DNA of 64,000 bases from assembly GCA_016709875.1 (NCBI GenBank), contig JADJLZ010000006.1, positions 1-64,000 on the forward strand. Reading direction: 5' to 3'. A program made the translations under genes and the position numbers. This DNA is from Planctomycetota bacterium (GTDB taxonomy: Bacteria; Planctomycetota; UBA1135; GCA-002686595). The number at the start of each line of letters is the position of its first letter. The stretch's first letter is position 1. Shown here piece by piece: positions 1 to 7,719 of the stretch. Below the pieces are notes generated by a model. That model did not search any database. It was not told where the DNA came from and saw nothing but the letters and a program-made list of their open reading frames with translations.

Positions 1-2
1 TC

Positions 3-128
3 GTGGGCCATCTCCTGTGTGTCGCCTCGGTCTTCCTGGCGCACCTGCACTACACGATCGACGTGCTCGGCGCCTGGGCGATCACGTGGGGGATCTACGC
101 GTTGCGCGAGCGCCGCAACACAGCGTAG
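3..128 (+). CDS. C-terminal end of a PAP2 / sphingomyelin-synthase-like membrane protein (partial)
   Basis: Only the last 41 codons are present; the reading frame enters from the left edge and stops at TAG 126-128. The peptide is hydrophobic and contains HYTIDVLGAW, which matches the last conserved motif of PAP2_C / sphingomyelin-synthase-like lipid phosphotransferases, where the His and Asp belong to the catalytic triad. The family acts at the membrane on phospholipid or lipid-phosphate head groups. The substrate cannot be told from this fragment, and an ordinary PAP2 phosphatase is the main alternative. A receiver-domain gene starts 11 bases downstream. Confidence 0.55.
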   Translation: MGHLLCVASVFLAHLHYTIDVLGAWAITWGIYALRERRNTA

Positions 129-139
129 TCTCGGGCGCG

Positions 140-520
140 ATGGCCGACCTCTACCTCGTCGACAACGACGCGCGCCTGCTCGAGCTGTACACGCTCTTCC
201 TCACCAAGCGCGGGCACAGCGTGCGCAGCTCTACCTCGTTCCACGAGGCGCGCGCGCAGATCCGCGAGCACGCGCCCGAGCTCCTGCTCTCGGACCTCGA
301 GCTCGGCGCGGAGCGCGGCGACGAGGAGCTCGCGCGTCTGGCGCTTTCAGGCGAGCTGCCGCCGACGCTGGTCGTCTCGGGCTACCTCGACCGCCAGCTC
401 GAGGCGAAGCTCGCGAGGCTGCCCTGCGTGGTCGGCACGCTCGCAAAACCCTTCGATCTCGCGACGCTCGAGGCGCGCATCGCCGAGTCGCTCGAACGCG
501 CCCGCGCACGCGTCTCATGA
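140..520 (+). CDS. Single-domain response regulator (CheY-like receiver)
   Basis: This 126-residue protein is a receiver domain with no output domain. Visible landmarks are the acidic pocket VDND (residues 7-10), the likely phospho-acceptor Asp52 in LLLSDLEL, a switch Ser80 in VVSGY and the conserved Lys103 in LAKPF. It would relay phosphate or act by protein-protein contact. The partner kinase is not identifiable here; the hybrid kinase at 44609-47059 is far away. The ATG at 140 was chosen because the receiver fold begins immediately after it. A TAGTCT hexamer overlaps the stop of the previous gene, 8 bases before the ATG. The stop codon overlaps the aroC start (ATGA), so the two are probably translationally coupled. 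Confidence 0.8.
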   Translation: MADLYLVDNDARLLELYTLFLTKRGHSVRSSTSFHEARAQIREHAPELLLSDLELGAERGDEELARLALSGELPPTLVVSGYLDRQLEAKLARLPCVVGTLAKPFDLATLEARIAESLERARARVS

Positions 521-1683
521 GCAGGCTGCGCTGGACCACGGCGGGGGAGTCGCACGGGGCCGCGCTGGTCGGCGTGCTCGAGGGCCTGCCCGCCGGCCTC
601 GCGCTCGATCTCGCGCGTGTCGATGCGGAACTCGCGCGGCGCCAGGGCGGACACGGTCGCGGCGGACGCATGAAGATCGAGAGCGATCGCATCGAGCTCC
701 TCTCGGGGATGCGCGCGGGGCGCACGCTCGGCTCGCCGCTCGCGTTCACGATCCACAACCGCGACGCGACGATCGAGCGCCTGCCCGTGCCGACCAACCC
801 GCGGCCTGGCCACGCCGACCTCGCCGGCTGCCAGAAGTACGGCGAGCGCGATCCACGCGCGGTGCTCGAGCGCGCCAGCGCGCGCGAGACGGCTGCGCGC
901 GTGGCGCTGGGCGCGCTCGCGCGGCAACTGCTCGAGCGCTTCGAGATCGAGATCTTCGCCTGTGTGCGCGAACTCGGCGGCGTCGCTTGTTCGGACGAGG
1001 CCTGCGAGCGCGCGCTCGCGCTGCCGGCGCAGGAGCGCCTCGCGCTGCGCGCGGCGAGCCCCTTCTACGCGCTCGATCCACAGGCCGACCTGCGCCGCCG
1101 CGCCGCGGTCGACGCCGCGCGCGAGGCGGGGGACAGCCTGGGCGGCATCTTCGAGGTGCGCGCGTTCGGCCTGCCGCCGGGCCTGGGCAGCTACCAGAAT
1201 CCCGCCGAGCGCCTGACCGCGCGCCTGGGCGCAGCGCTGTTCTCGATCCCGGCGATCAAGGGCGTCGAGTTCGGCGTGGGCTTCGAGGCGGCGCGCCTGC
1301 CCGGCTCGCGCATGCACGACGCGATCCTCGGCGCGCCCGAGGGCGACGGACCGGCTGGAGGCCGCTACCGGCGCGAGACCAACCGCTCGGGCGGCCTGGA
1401 GGGCGGGCTCTCGACCGGCGAGCCGCTGGTGGTGCGGGCGGCGATGAAGCCGATCCCGACCCTGCGGCAGGGGACGCGGACGGTCGATTTCGTGACGCTC
1501 GAGCCCGTCTCGGCGACGTACCAACGCTCGGACGTGACCTCGGTGCCCGCCGCGAGCGTCGTGGGGGAGGCGGTCGTCGCCCTCGAGCTGTGCGCAGCCT
1601 TCCTGGCGAAGTTCGGCGGCGACGCGCTTGCGGAGGTCGAGGCCGCCTGGGGATCCTGGCGCGAGCGCAGCTCCACGGTCTAG
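517..1683 (+). CDS. aroC: Chorismate synthase
   Basis: This 388-residue enzyme converts 5-enolpyruvylshikimate 3-phosphate to chorismate, the last step of the common aromatic pathway, using reduced FMN. Family signatures are present in order: GESHG near the N-terminus, GGHGRGGRMKIESD, RPGHADLAG, GERDPRAVLERASARETAAR, SRMHDAI, TNRSGGLEGG and the C-terminal RSDVTSVPAASVVGE. Length is normal for the family. The start overlaps the stop of the receiver gene by four bases (ATGA). No other shikimate gene is nearby, so the pairing with a receiver looks like chance or local regulation. Confidence 0.97.
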   Translation: MSRLRWTTAGESHGAALVGVLEGLPAGLALDLARVDAELARRQGGHGRGGRMKIESDRIELLSGMRAGRTLGSPLAFTIHNRDATIERLPVPTNPRPGHADLAGCQKYGERDPRAVLERASARETAARVALGALARQLLERFEIEIFACVRELGGVACSDEACERALALPAQERLALRAASPFYALDPQADLRRRAAVDAAREAGDSLGGIFEVRAFGLPPGLGSYQNPAERLTARLGAALFSIPAIKGVEFGVGFEAARLPGSRMHDAILGAPEGDGPAGGRYRRETNRSGGLEGGLSTGEPLVVRAAMKPIPTLRQGTRTVDFVTLEPVSATYQRSDVTSVPAASVVGEAVVALELCAAFLAKFGGDALAEVEAAWGSWRERSSTV

Positions 1684-1711
1684 GAGCAGGAGGGCTTTTT
1701 CCAGCCGACCC

Positions 1712-1739
1712 TTGACCCGGGGGCGGCGGGCCGTACCAT
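1712..1739 (+). promoter_or_regulatory. Candidate sigma-70-type promoter for the tRNA-tuf operon
   Basis: TTGACC (1712-1717) and TACCAT (1734-1739) are separated by 16 bases and lie 87 bases before the first tRNA. This is the only good -35/-10 pair seen between aroC and the tRNA genes. Assignment rests on consensus matching only. Confidence 0.45.
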
Positions 1740-1825
1740 GTGCCGCTCACTTCGCCGTCCGTGGGCCGTCCTTTCGACGCCCTCCCGGCGCCGTTCTGGC
1801 TGCCCCCCGGGCTGCGCGTGCAAAC

Positions 1826-1901
1826 GCCAGCGTAGCTCAGTTGGCAGAGCACCTGATTTGTAATCAGGCGGTCGTGGGTTCGACTCCCTCCGCTGGCTCC
1901 A
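1826..1901 (+). tRNA. tRNA-Thr (anticodon TGT)
   Basis: A complete cloverleaf with acceptor pair GCCAGCG / CGCTGGC, a D-arm starting TAGCTCAG, anticodon stem CCTGA/TCAGG with loop TTTGTAA (anticodon TGT, reads ACA), T-arm GGGTTCGACTCCC and an encoded 3' CCA. It is the first of four tRNAs ahead of tuf, matching the position of thrU in E. coli. Confidence 0.97.
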
Positions 1902-2115
1902 GCCCCGTGCTGGAGCGCGCGCCCTCGGGCGCGTGACCTGTTCCCTCACAACGAGACCTACGGCAGATGATTCAGGGAGCGGTGCGACCGCGCTTCACGC
2001 GCAGGAGCGCCCGCGTTCGGACCGGACATCGCATGTCGAGCAGGCGGAGGTCACGTCCTCGTCCAACCCCGCGCGGGTGGGAAGAGGCAGCGGGCGTCCG
2101 CTCCATCGCACCCGC

Positions 2116-2200
2116 GGGGAGATGCCAGAGCGGCCAATCGGGCCAGACTGTAAATCTGGTGGCACTGCCTTCGTGGGTTCAAATCCCTCTCTCCCCACCA
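2116..2200 (+). tRNA. tRNA-Tyr (anticodon GTA)
   Basis: An 85-base class II tRNA with a long variable arm. The acceptor is GGGGAGA / TCTCCCC, the anticodon stem CCAGA/TCTGG encloses loop CTGTAAA (anticodon GTA), and the T-arm is GGGTTCAAATCCC. The 3' CCA is encoded. It corresponds in position to E. coli tyrU. Confidence 0.97.
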
Positions 2201-2306
2201 CCCGGCCACCGACCGCACCTGGATCCACACACGCCCCAACGGCCCGAAGCGGCCAGCGGCGCGACGACTCGACAGTGTCTCGTCCCGCCCGGCCATCCGC
2301 GTTCCC

Positions 2307-2380
2307 GCGGGCGTAGTTCAATGGCAGAACGGCAGCCTTCCAAGCTGCACACGAGGGTTCGATTCCCTTCGCCCGCTCCA
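2307..2380 (+). tRNA. tRNA-Gly (anticodon TCC)
   Basis: Acceptor GCGGGCG / CGCCCGC, anticodon stem GCAGC/GCTGC with loop CTTCCAA (anticodon TCC, reads GGA/GGG), T-arm GGGTTCGATTCCC and encoded CCA. Third gene of the tRNA-tuf cluster, corresponding to E. coli glyT. Confidence 0.97.
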
Positions 2381-2469
2381 CGGCCTCACTCGCCGCGTGT
2401 CGAGCGCCCCGCGTGAATCTGCCGGCACGGAGCGCCCCCCGAGCGGGGGCAGCACCGTCGCGGAACACT

Positions 2470-2544
2470 GCTGGTGTAGCTCAGTGGTAGAGCACCTCCT
2501 TGGTAAGGAGGAGGCCATGGGTTCAAGCCCCATCACCAGCTCCA
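2470..2544 (+). tRNA. tRNA-Thr (anticodon GGT)
   Basis: Acceptor GCTGGTG / CACCAGC, anticodon stem CCTCC/GGAGG with loop TTGGTAA (anticodon GGT, reads ACC/ACT), T-arm GGGTTCAAGCCCC and encoded CCA. It is the second threonine tRNA of the cluster and lies 146 bases before tuf, as thrT lies before tufB in E. coli. No promoter is evident in the gap, so co-transcription with tuf is likely. Confidence 0.97.
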
Positions 2545-2690
2545 TCCACCTGCCCCTTTCAACCTCTTTTCAATCCATTCGATCCAGCGGCCTCCACTCG
2601 GGAGGCTGGCAACATCCAGGCGCGGCCTCGGCCGTGTCCCAGAGAAACCCCAACAACCGGGCACGCGCCCCTACAGCACCAAGAGACGTC

Positions 2691-3893
<1,203 letters not shown>

Positions 3894-3900
3894 TCCAACG

Positions 3901-3937
3901 CGCGGCCGGAACGCGAGGCTCTCGCGTTCCGGCCGCG
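3901..3937 (+). terminator. Long perfect hairpin between tuf and rpmG
   Basis: A 17-base-pair perfect inverted repeat (3901-3917 with 3921-3937) encloses the 3-base loop GCT and starts 8 bases after the tuf stop. No T tract follows, so it is more likely an RNA-processing or transcript-stabilising element, or a partial terminator separating abundant tuf mRNA from rpmG-secE-nusG, than a full intrinsic terminator. Confidence 0.6.
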
Positions 3938-3984
3938 GCGTCGGGCCTGCCAAGGACCTGCAACACACCGATCAAGGAAGCGCC

Positions 3985-4143
3985 ATGAAGGTCAAGGAAC
4001 GCTACATCTTCCTCGAGTGCACGGAGTGCTCGAACCGCAACTACACGACGCACAAGCGGCTGAAGGCCACGTACAAGCTCGAGAAGAAGAAGTACTGCCG
4101 CTTCTGCCGTAAGCACGTTTCTCACAAGGAGAAGAAGCTCTAG
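3985..4143 (+). CDS. rpmG: Ribosomal protein L33
   Basis: A 52-residue basic protein of the large subunit. It has two CxxC pairs (CTEC near residue 12 and CRFC near residue 39), so it is the zinc-binding form of L33. The start MKVKERYIFLECTEC is typical, and AAGGAAG six bases or so upstream can serve as ribosome binding site. It sits in the usual bacterial order rpmG-secE-nusG. Confidence 0.93.
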   Translation: MKVKERYIFLECTECSNRNYTTHKRLKATYKLEKKKYCRFCRKHVSHKEKKL

Positions 4144-4191
4144 CGCGCCGCGCCAAGAGCCGCACACGAACCCACGACCGACAGGAACGCG

Positions 4192-4626
4192 ATGGCCTAC
4201 AAAAAAGACCAGGGAAGACTCGCACGCATGGCGGCCTATTGGTCGCTGGCGCTGCTGATCCTCTACGGGTGCCAGTCGCTCTACACGATGCTGCCCACCT
4301 GGTCGGAAGGCCTGGGCAAGCCGCTGATCGAGTCCCAGCCCAAGATCCCGATCCTCGGCTGGGCCCTCAATCCCGCTCTGCTGATCTGTGGCCTCGTGCT
4401 CGCGGCTTCCTGGTTCGTGCTCTACCGCTGGCAGCAGACGCCGAAGGTCGCAGACCTCCTGATCGACACCGAGATCGAACTGACCAAGGTCACCTGGCCG
4501 ACCATGTCCGACGCGGTGAATTCCTCGCTCGTCGTGGTCGGAGTGGTGCTCTTCCTGATGGCCTTCCTCGCCGGCATGGACGCCATGCTCGGCTGGTGGA
4601 CGACGCGAGTCCTGCTCGGGAAATGA
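4192..4626 (+). CDS. secE: Preprotein translocase subunit SecE
   Basis: A 144-residue membrane protein. Two N-terminal hydrophobic segments (about residues 15-35 and 50-78) precede the conserved SecE core, with an amphipathic helix IDTEIELTKVTWPT and a final membrane helix (about 112-138). Three membrane segments resemble the long E. coli type rather than the single-span type. SecE clamps SecY in the inner-membrane translocon; secY is at 38991-40354. The stop overlaps the nusG start (ATGA). Confidence 0.93.
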   Translation: MAYKKDQGRLARMAAYWSLALLILYGCQSLYTMLPTWSEGLGKPLIESQPKIPILGWALNPALLICGLVLAASWFVLYRWQQTPKVADLLIDTEIELTKVTWPTMSDAVNSSLVVVGVVLFLMAFLAGMDAMLGWWTTRVLLGK

Positions 4627-5186
4627 GCCACGCAATGACACTCAAGTGGTACTTCGTCCGCTGCCAGTCCGGCCGCGAGGACTCGATCGCACGCAACACG
4701 CAGACGCGGCTCAAGATCGCGGGCGTCTCGGATCTCATTCCGCAGGTGCTGGTGCCCTTCGAGCGCGTCACCGACCTCAAGCAGGGCAAGAAGCGCGTCG
4801 TGAACCGCAAGCTCTACCCGGGCTACCTGATGGTGCAGGCCGACCTCGACAACCTCGAGGATCCGCGCGTGCTCAAGGCGCGCACCACGCTGCGCGAGGT
4901 CGACGGACTGCGCGACTTCCTCGGCAGCCGCGGCGAAGCGACCCCGCTCACCGAGGCGGAAGTGACCGGCATCCTCTCGCGCATGTCGGACTCGGAATCA
5001 CGCCCGCAGGTCACGATCGGCCTGCACAAGGGCGACATGGTCAAGATCAAGTCGGGAGCGTTCGACGGCTTCGATGGAGCCGTCGAGGACGTCAACCCCG
5101 AGAAGGGCACCGTGAAGGTCGTCGTCACGATCTTCGGACGGCCCACGCCCGTCGAACTGGAGTACTGGGAAGTCGAGTCCGTCTGA
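4623..5186 (+). CDS. nusG: Transcription termination/antitermination factor NusG
   Basis: A 187-residue protein with the NGN domain (WYFVRCQSGREDS at the N-terminus, RKLYPGYLMVQ near 60-70) and a C-terminal KOW domain (about 130-187, including VKIKSGAFDGFDGAVEDV). NusG binds RNA polymerase and links it to Rho or the ribosome. Two starts are possible: ATG 4623 overlapping the secE stop, or ATG 4635 four codons later. The overlapping one is used because such coupling is frequent in this window. Confidence 0.95.
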   Translation: MSHAMTLKWYFVRCQSGREDSIARNTQTRLKIAGVSDLIPQVLVPFERVTDLKQGKKRVVNRKLYPGYLMVQADLDNLEDPRVLKARTTLREVDGLRDFLGSRGEATPLTEAEVTGILSRMSDSESRPQVTIGLHKGDMVKIKSGAFDGFDGAVEDVNPEKGTVKVVVTIFGRPTPVELEYWEVESV

Positions 5187-5203
5187 CTCCCTGAGCGCAC
5201 AAC

Positions 5204-5629
5204 ATGGCCAAAGAAATTTCAGCAAAGGTCAAGCTGCAGTGCCCCGGCGGGCAGGCAACCCCCGCACCGCCGGTCGGTCCTGCCCTCGGCGCGCACGGCG
5301 TCAACATCGCCGCGTTCGTCAAGGAGTTCAACGACAAGACGCGCGAGGCGAAGGGACTGATCATCCCCGTCGAAATCACGATCTTCAAGGACCGCACCTT
5401 CGAGCTGCTGCTCAAGTCGCCGCCCGCCTCCGTGCTGCTCATCAAGGCAGCCGGCGTCGAGAAGGGCGCTGGGGAAGTCGGCAAGACGACGGTCGGCAAG
5501 GTCACGCGCAAGCAGGTCGAGGAGATCGCCAAGACGAAGATGAAAGATCTCAACGCCCGCAGCCTGGAGGCTGCCGTGCGCATCATCGAAGGCACCGCAC
5601 GCTCTTCGGGCATCAAGGTCGAGGGCTGA
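5204..5629 (+). CDS. rplK: Ribosomal protein L11
   Basis: A 141-residue protein of the GTPase-associated centre on 23S rRNA. The N-terminal Pro-rich signature GGQATPAPPVGPALGAHGVN and the C-terminal RNA-binding domain ending GTARSSGIKVEG are intact. Length is standard. It is followed after one base by rplA, the classic L11 operon pair. Confidence 0.98.
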   Translation: MAKEISAKVKLQCPGGQATPAPPVGPALGAHGVNIAAFVKEFNDKTREAKGLIIPVEITIFKDRTFELLLKSPPASVLLIKAAGVEKGAGEVGKTTVGKVTRKQVEEIAKTKMKDLNARSLEAAVRIIEGTARSSGIKVEG

Positions 5630-5630
5630 C

Positions 5631-6326
5631 ATGGTCAACCACAGCAAACGCTATCTGCAGGCGGCCGCGAAAGTGGACCGCGAGCGCATCTACGACCTCA
5701 AGGAGGCGCTGGCGCTGATCAAGAGCCTGCCCGCCCCGAAGTTCGACGAGTCGATCGAGGTGGCGATCCACCTGGGCGTCGACCCGAAGAAGTCCGACCA
5801 GCTCGTGCGTGGCGCAGTGTCGCTGCCCAAGGGTCTGGGCAAGACGGTGCGCGTCGTGGTCTTCGCCGACGGCGACAAGGCCAAGGCAGCGAAGGAAGCC
5901 GGAGCCGACGAGGTCGGCGCGGCCGAGCTCGCGGACAAGATCATGGGCGGCTGGCTCGACTTCGATGTCGTGATCACCAGCCCCGACATGATGAAGCATG
6001 TCGGCAAGCTCGGTAAGGTCCTCGGCCCGCAGGGCAAGATGCCCTCGCCGAAGTCCGGCACCGTGACGCCCGACGTCGCCGCCGCGGTCAAGGAGTTCAA
6101 GGCCGGCAAGGTCGAGTTCCGCACCGATGCCGGCGGCAACGTCCAGGCTGCACTCGGCAAGCGCTCGTTCAGCGTGGACGACCTGCAAGCCAACGTGCAG
6201 ACCTTCCTCGAGCACGTTTCCAACATGCGTCCGCCCGCAGTCAAGGGCGAGTTCTTCCGCAAGATTTGCGTCTCCAGCAGCATGGGCCCGGGCGTGCTGG
6301 TCCGTTGGGAGGTCGTCCATGCCTAA
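5631..6326 (+). CDS. rplA: Ribosomal protein L1
   Basis: A 231-residue stalk protein that guides E-site tRNA release and in many bacteria represses its own L11 operon. Conserved blocks include VAIHLGVDPKKSDQLVRG, VFADGDKAKAAKEAGAD and the signature VLGPQGKMPSPKSGTVTPDV. The last eight bases overlap the start of rplJ. No clear L1-binding mimic was recognised in the leader. Confidence 0.98.
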   Translation: MVNHSKRYLQAAAKVDRERIYDLKEALALIKSLPAPKFDESIEVAIHLGVDPKKSDQLVRGAVSLPKGLGKTVRVVVFADGDKAKAAKEAGADEVGAAELADKIMGGWLDFDVVITSPDMMKHVGKLGKVLGPQGKMPSPKSGTVTPDVAAAVKEFKAGKVEFRTDAGGNVQAALGKRSFSVDDLQANVQTFLEHVSNMRPPAVKGEFFRKICVSSSMGPGVLVRWEVVHA

Positions 6327-6867
6327 TCTCGTGAACCGTCTGGTCCTCGAGGACCTGCGCCGTGAATTCAAGGATGTCGAAGGGATGCTCGTCGTCTCCT
6401 TCGGCGGCCTGACCGTCAAGGAGTCCGAGGGCCTGCGCGGCCAGCTTGCGGAGAAAGGCGTCAAGTTCTCGATGGTGCGCAACTCGCTGGCCCAGGTCGC
6501 TCTCAAGGAGCGCGGCCTGGAGATGCCCGCGAGTGCTTTCAGCGGGAACACCGGCATCGCCTATGGCAAGGCCGAGGCGGCGATCCACGCCGCGAAGTTG
6601 CTCACCGCGCCCGACGTCAAGAAGGCGGGCAAGGTCAAGATCAAGCTCGGCCTGCTCGAGGGCAAGCTGCTCGGCGACAAGGATGCGGAGGCGCTCGCCT
6701 CGGTGCCCGACCGTCCGACGCTGCGGGCGAAGATCCTCGGCTGCCTGTCGGGACCGCAGCGCGGCCTCGTCGTGGTGCTCAATGCCGGCCCTGCGGGCAC
6801 TGCCCGCGTGCTGAAGGCTCGCGCCGACCAACTCGAGAAGGCAGTCGGGGAGACCCCCGCGGCCTGA
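6319..6867 (+). CDS. rplJ: Ribosomal protein L10
   Basis: A 182-residue stalk-base protein that anchors L7/L12 dimers. Conserved features are the N-terminal LVVSFGGLTVKESEGLR, the central VRNSLAQVAL and the C-terminal helix that binds L7/L12. The ATG at 6319 overlaps the rplA stop by eight bases, so its translation is probably coupled to L1. Confidence 0.96.
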   Translation: MPNLVNRLVLEDLRREFKDVEGMLVVSFGGLTVKESEGLRGQLAEKGVKFSMVRNSLAQVALKERGLEMPASAFSGNTGIAYGKAEAAIHAAKLLTAPDVKKAGKVKIKLGLLEGKLLGDKDAEALASVPDRPTLRAKILGCLSGPQRGLVVVLNAGPAGTARVLKARADQLEKAVGETPAA

Positions 6868-6942
6868 TCACGCACACGGCCGTGCTCACGCATGGCCTCT
6901 GAACCACCCCCGAAACCTCACTAACAAAACCTGAGATCTCCC

Positions 6943-7350
6943 ATGTCCGATACCACCGTCGAGCTCGAACCCAAGCTCCAGTCCATCGTCAAGGAGCTGG
7001 ACGGCCTGTCGCTCCTCGAAGCCTCCAAGATCGTCAAGTACCTCGAAGGCCACTGGGGCGTCAGCGCCGCCGCGCCGGTCGCGGCTGCCGCGGCTCCGGC
7101 CGGTGGCGGTGGTGCCGCCGCTGCCGAGGAGAAGACGGCTTTCGACGTCATCCTCGAGGCGGTCGCCGACTCCACCAAGAAGATCGCCGTCATCAAGGAA
7201 GTCCGCGCGATCGCGGGTCTCGGCCTGGCCGAGGCCAAGGCGCTCGTCGAAGGCGCGCCCAAGACCGTCAAGGCGGGCGCTACCAAGGACGAGGCTGCCG
7301 CGATGAAGAAGCAGCTGGAAGACGCGGGCGGCAAGGTCAAGCTGGCCTGA
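6943..7350 (+). CDS. rplL: Ribosomal protein L7/L12
   Basis: A 135-residue acidic stalk protein. The N-terminal dimerisation domain, the Ala/Gly/Pro-rich hinge (about 45-62) and the C-terminal factor-binding domain (EKTAFDVILEAV to the end, with GLGLAEAKALVEGAPK) are all present. It recruits EF-Tu and EF-G to the ribosome. A long hairpin follows before rpoB. Confidence 0.98.
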   Translation: MSDTTVELEPKLQSIVKELDGLSLLEASKIVKYLEGHWGVSAAAPVAAAAAPAGGGGAAAAEEKTAFDVILEAVADSTKKIAVIKEVRAIAGLGLAEAKALVEGAPKTVKAGATKDEAAAMKKQLEDAGGKVKLA

Positions 7351-7719
7351 GCTTGACCCTCGCTCGGCTCCGCAAACTCGAATTCCTCCCCGGGGCTTGC
7401 AAAAAGCGCTCCGGGGAGGGATCCTGCATGCCTTCGCGCCCAGGGTCGGCCCTCCGCCGACACGTTTTGTTGGATCCCTGCCTTCTTCAGCTCCGCGAGC
7501 TGCGCCCGCTGAACAGCGCCGCTCGCTCCTCCTTCCCCGGGACCGGTCTGGCAGGACCGGGATCCCGAACGTAGTCCGCAAAGGGCGCACGGATCCGCAC
7601 CGGTTCGCGGTTTCGAGCGCCTCGCGTCCCCAGTTTCTCCTGCACTGCACAACAGAGGCCAGCTCTGCGTCCGGAGTCCTCCCCACGAGCGACCCGGCCG
7701 CTGGCACTGAGTGGCGACC
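7351..7719 (+). other. Spacer between rplL and rpoB with inverted repeats
   Basis: No gene was found in these 369 bases. Two inverted repeats are visible: a long imperfect stem at 7382-7422 (separate entry), and CCGGTC (7543-7548) / GACCGG (7555-7560) with a six-base loop. A TTGACC hexamer at 7353-7358 has no convincing -10 partner at normal spacing. In E. coli the same interval holds an attenuator and an RNase III site; a similar role is likely here. Confidence 0.5.
7382..7422 (+). promoter_or_regulatory. Hairpin in the rplL-rpoB spacer (attenuator or processing site)
   Basis: CCTCCCCGG (7385-7393) pairs perfectly with CCGGGGAGG (7411-7419). The stem can be extended at both ends to about 15 pairs with two G-U pairs, leaving an A-rich loop. 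There is no T tract after it, so partial termination or endonucleolytic processing, lowering rpoBC expression relative to L7/L12, fits better than full termination. Confidence 0.5.

Noticed and set aside
2305..2415. Small open frames spanning the tRNA cluster (forward and reverse)
   Set aside because: They run through complete tRNA cloverleaves and have no coding signature; they are chance frames.
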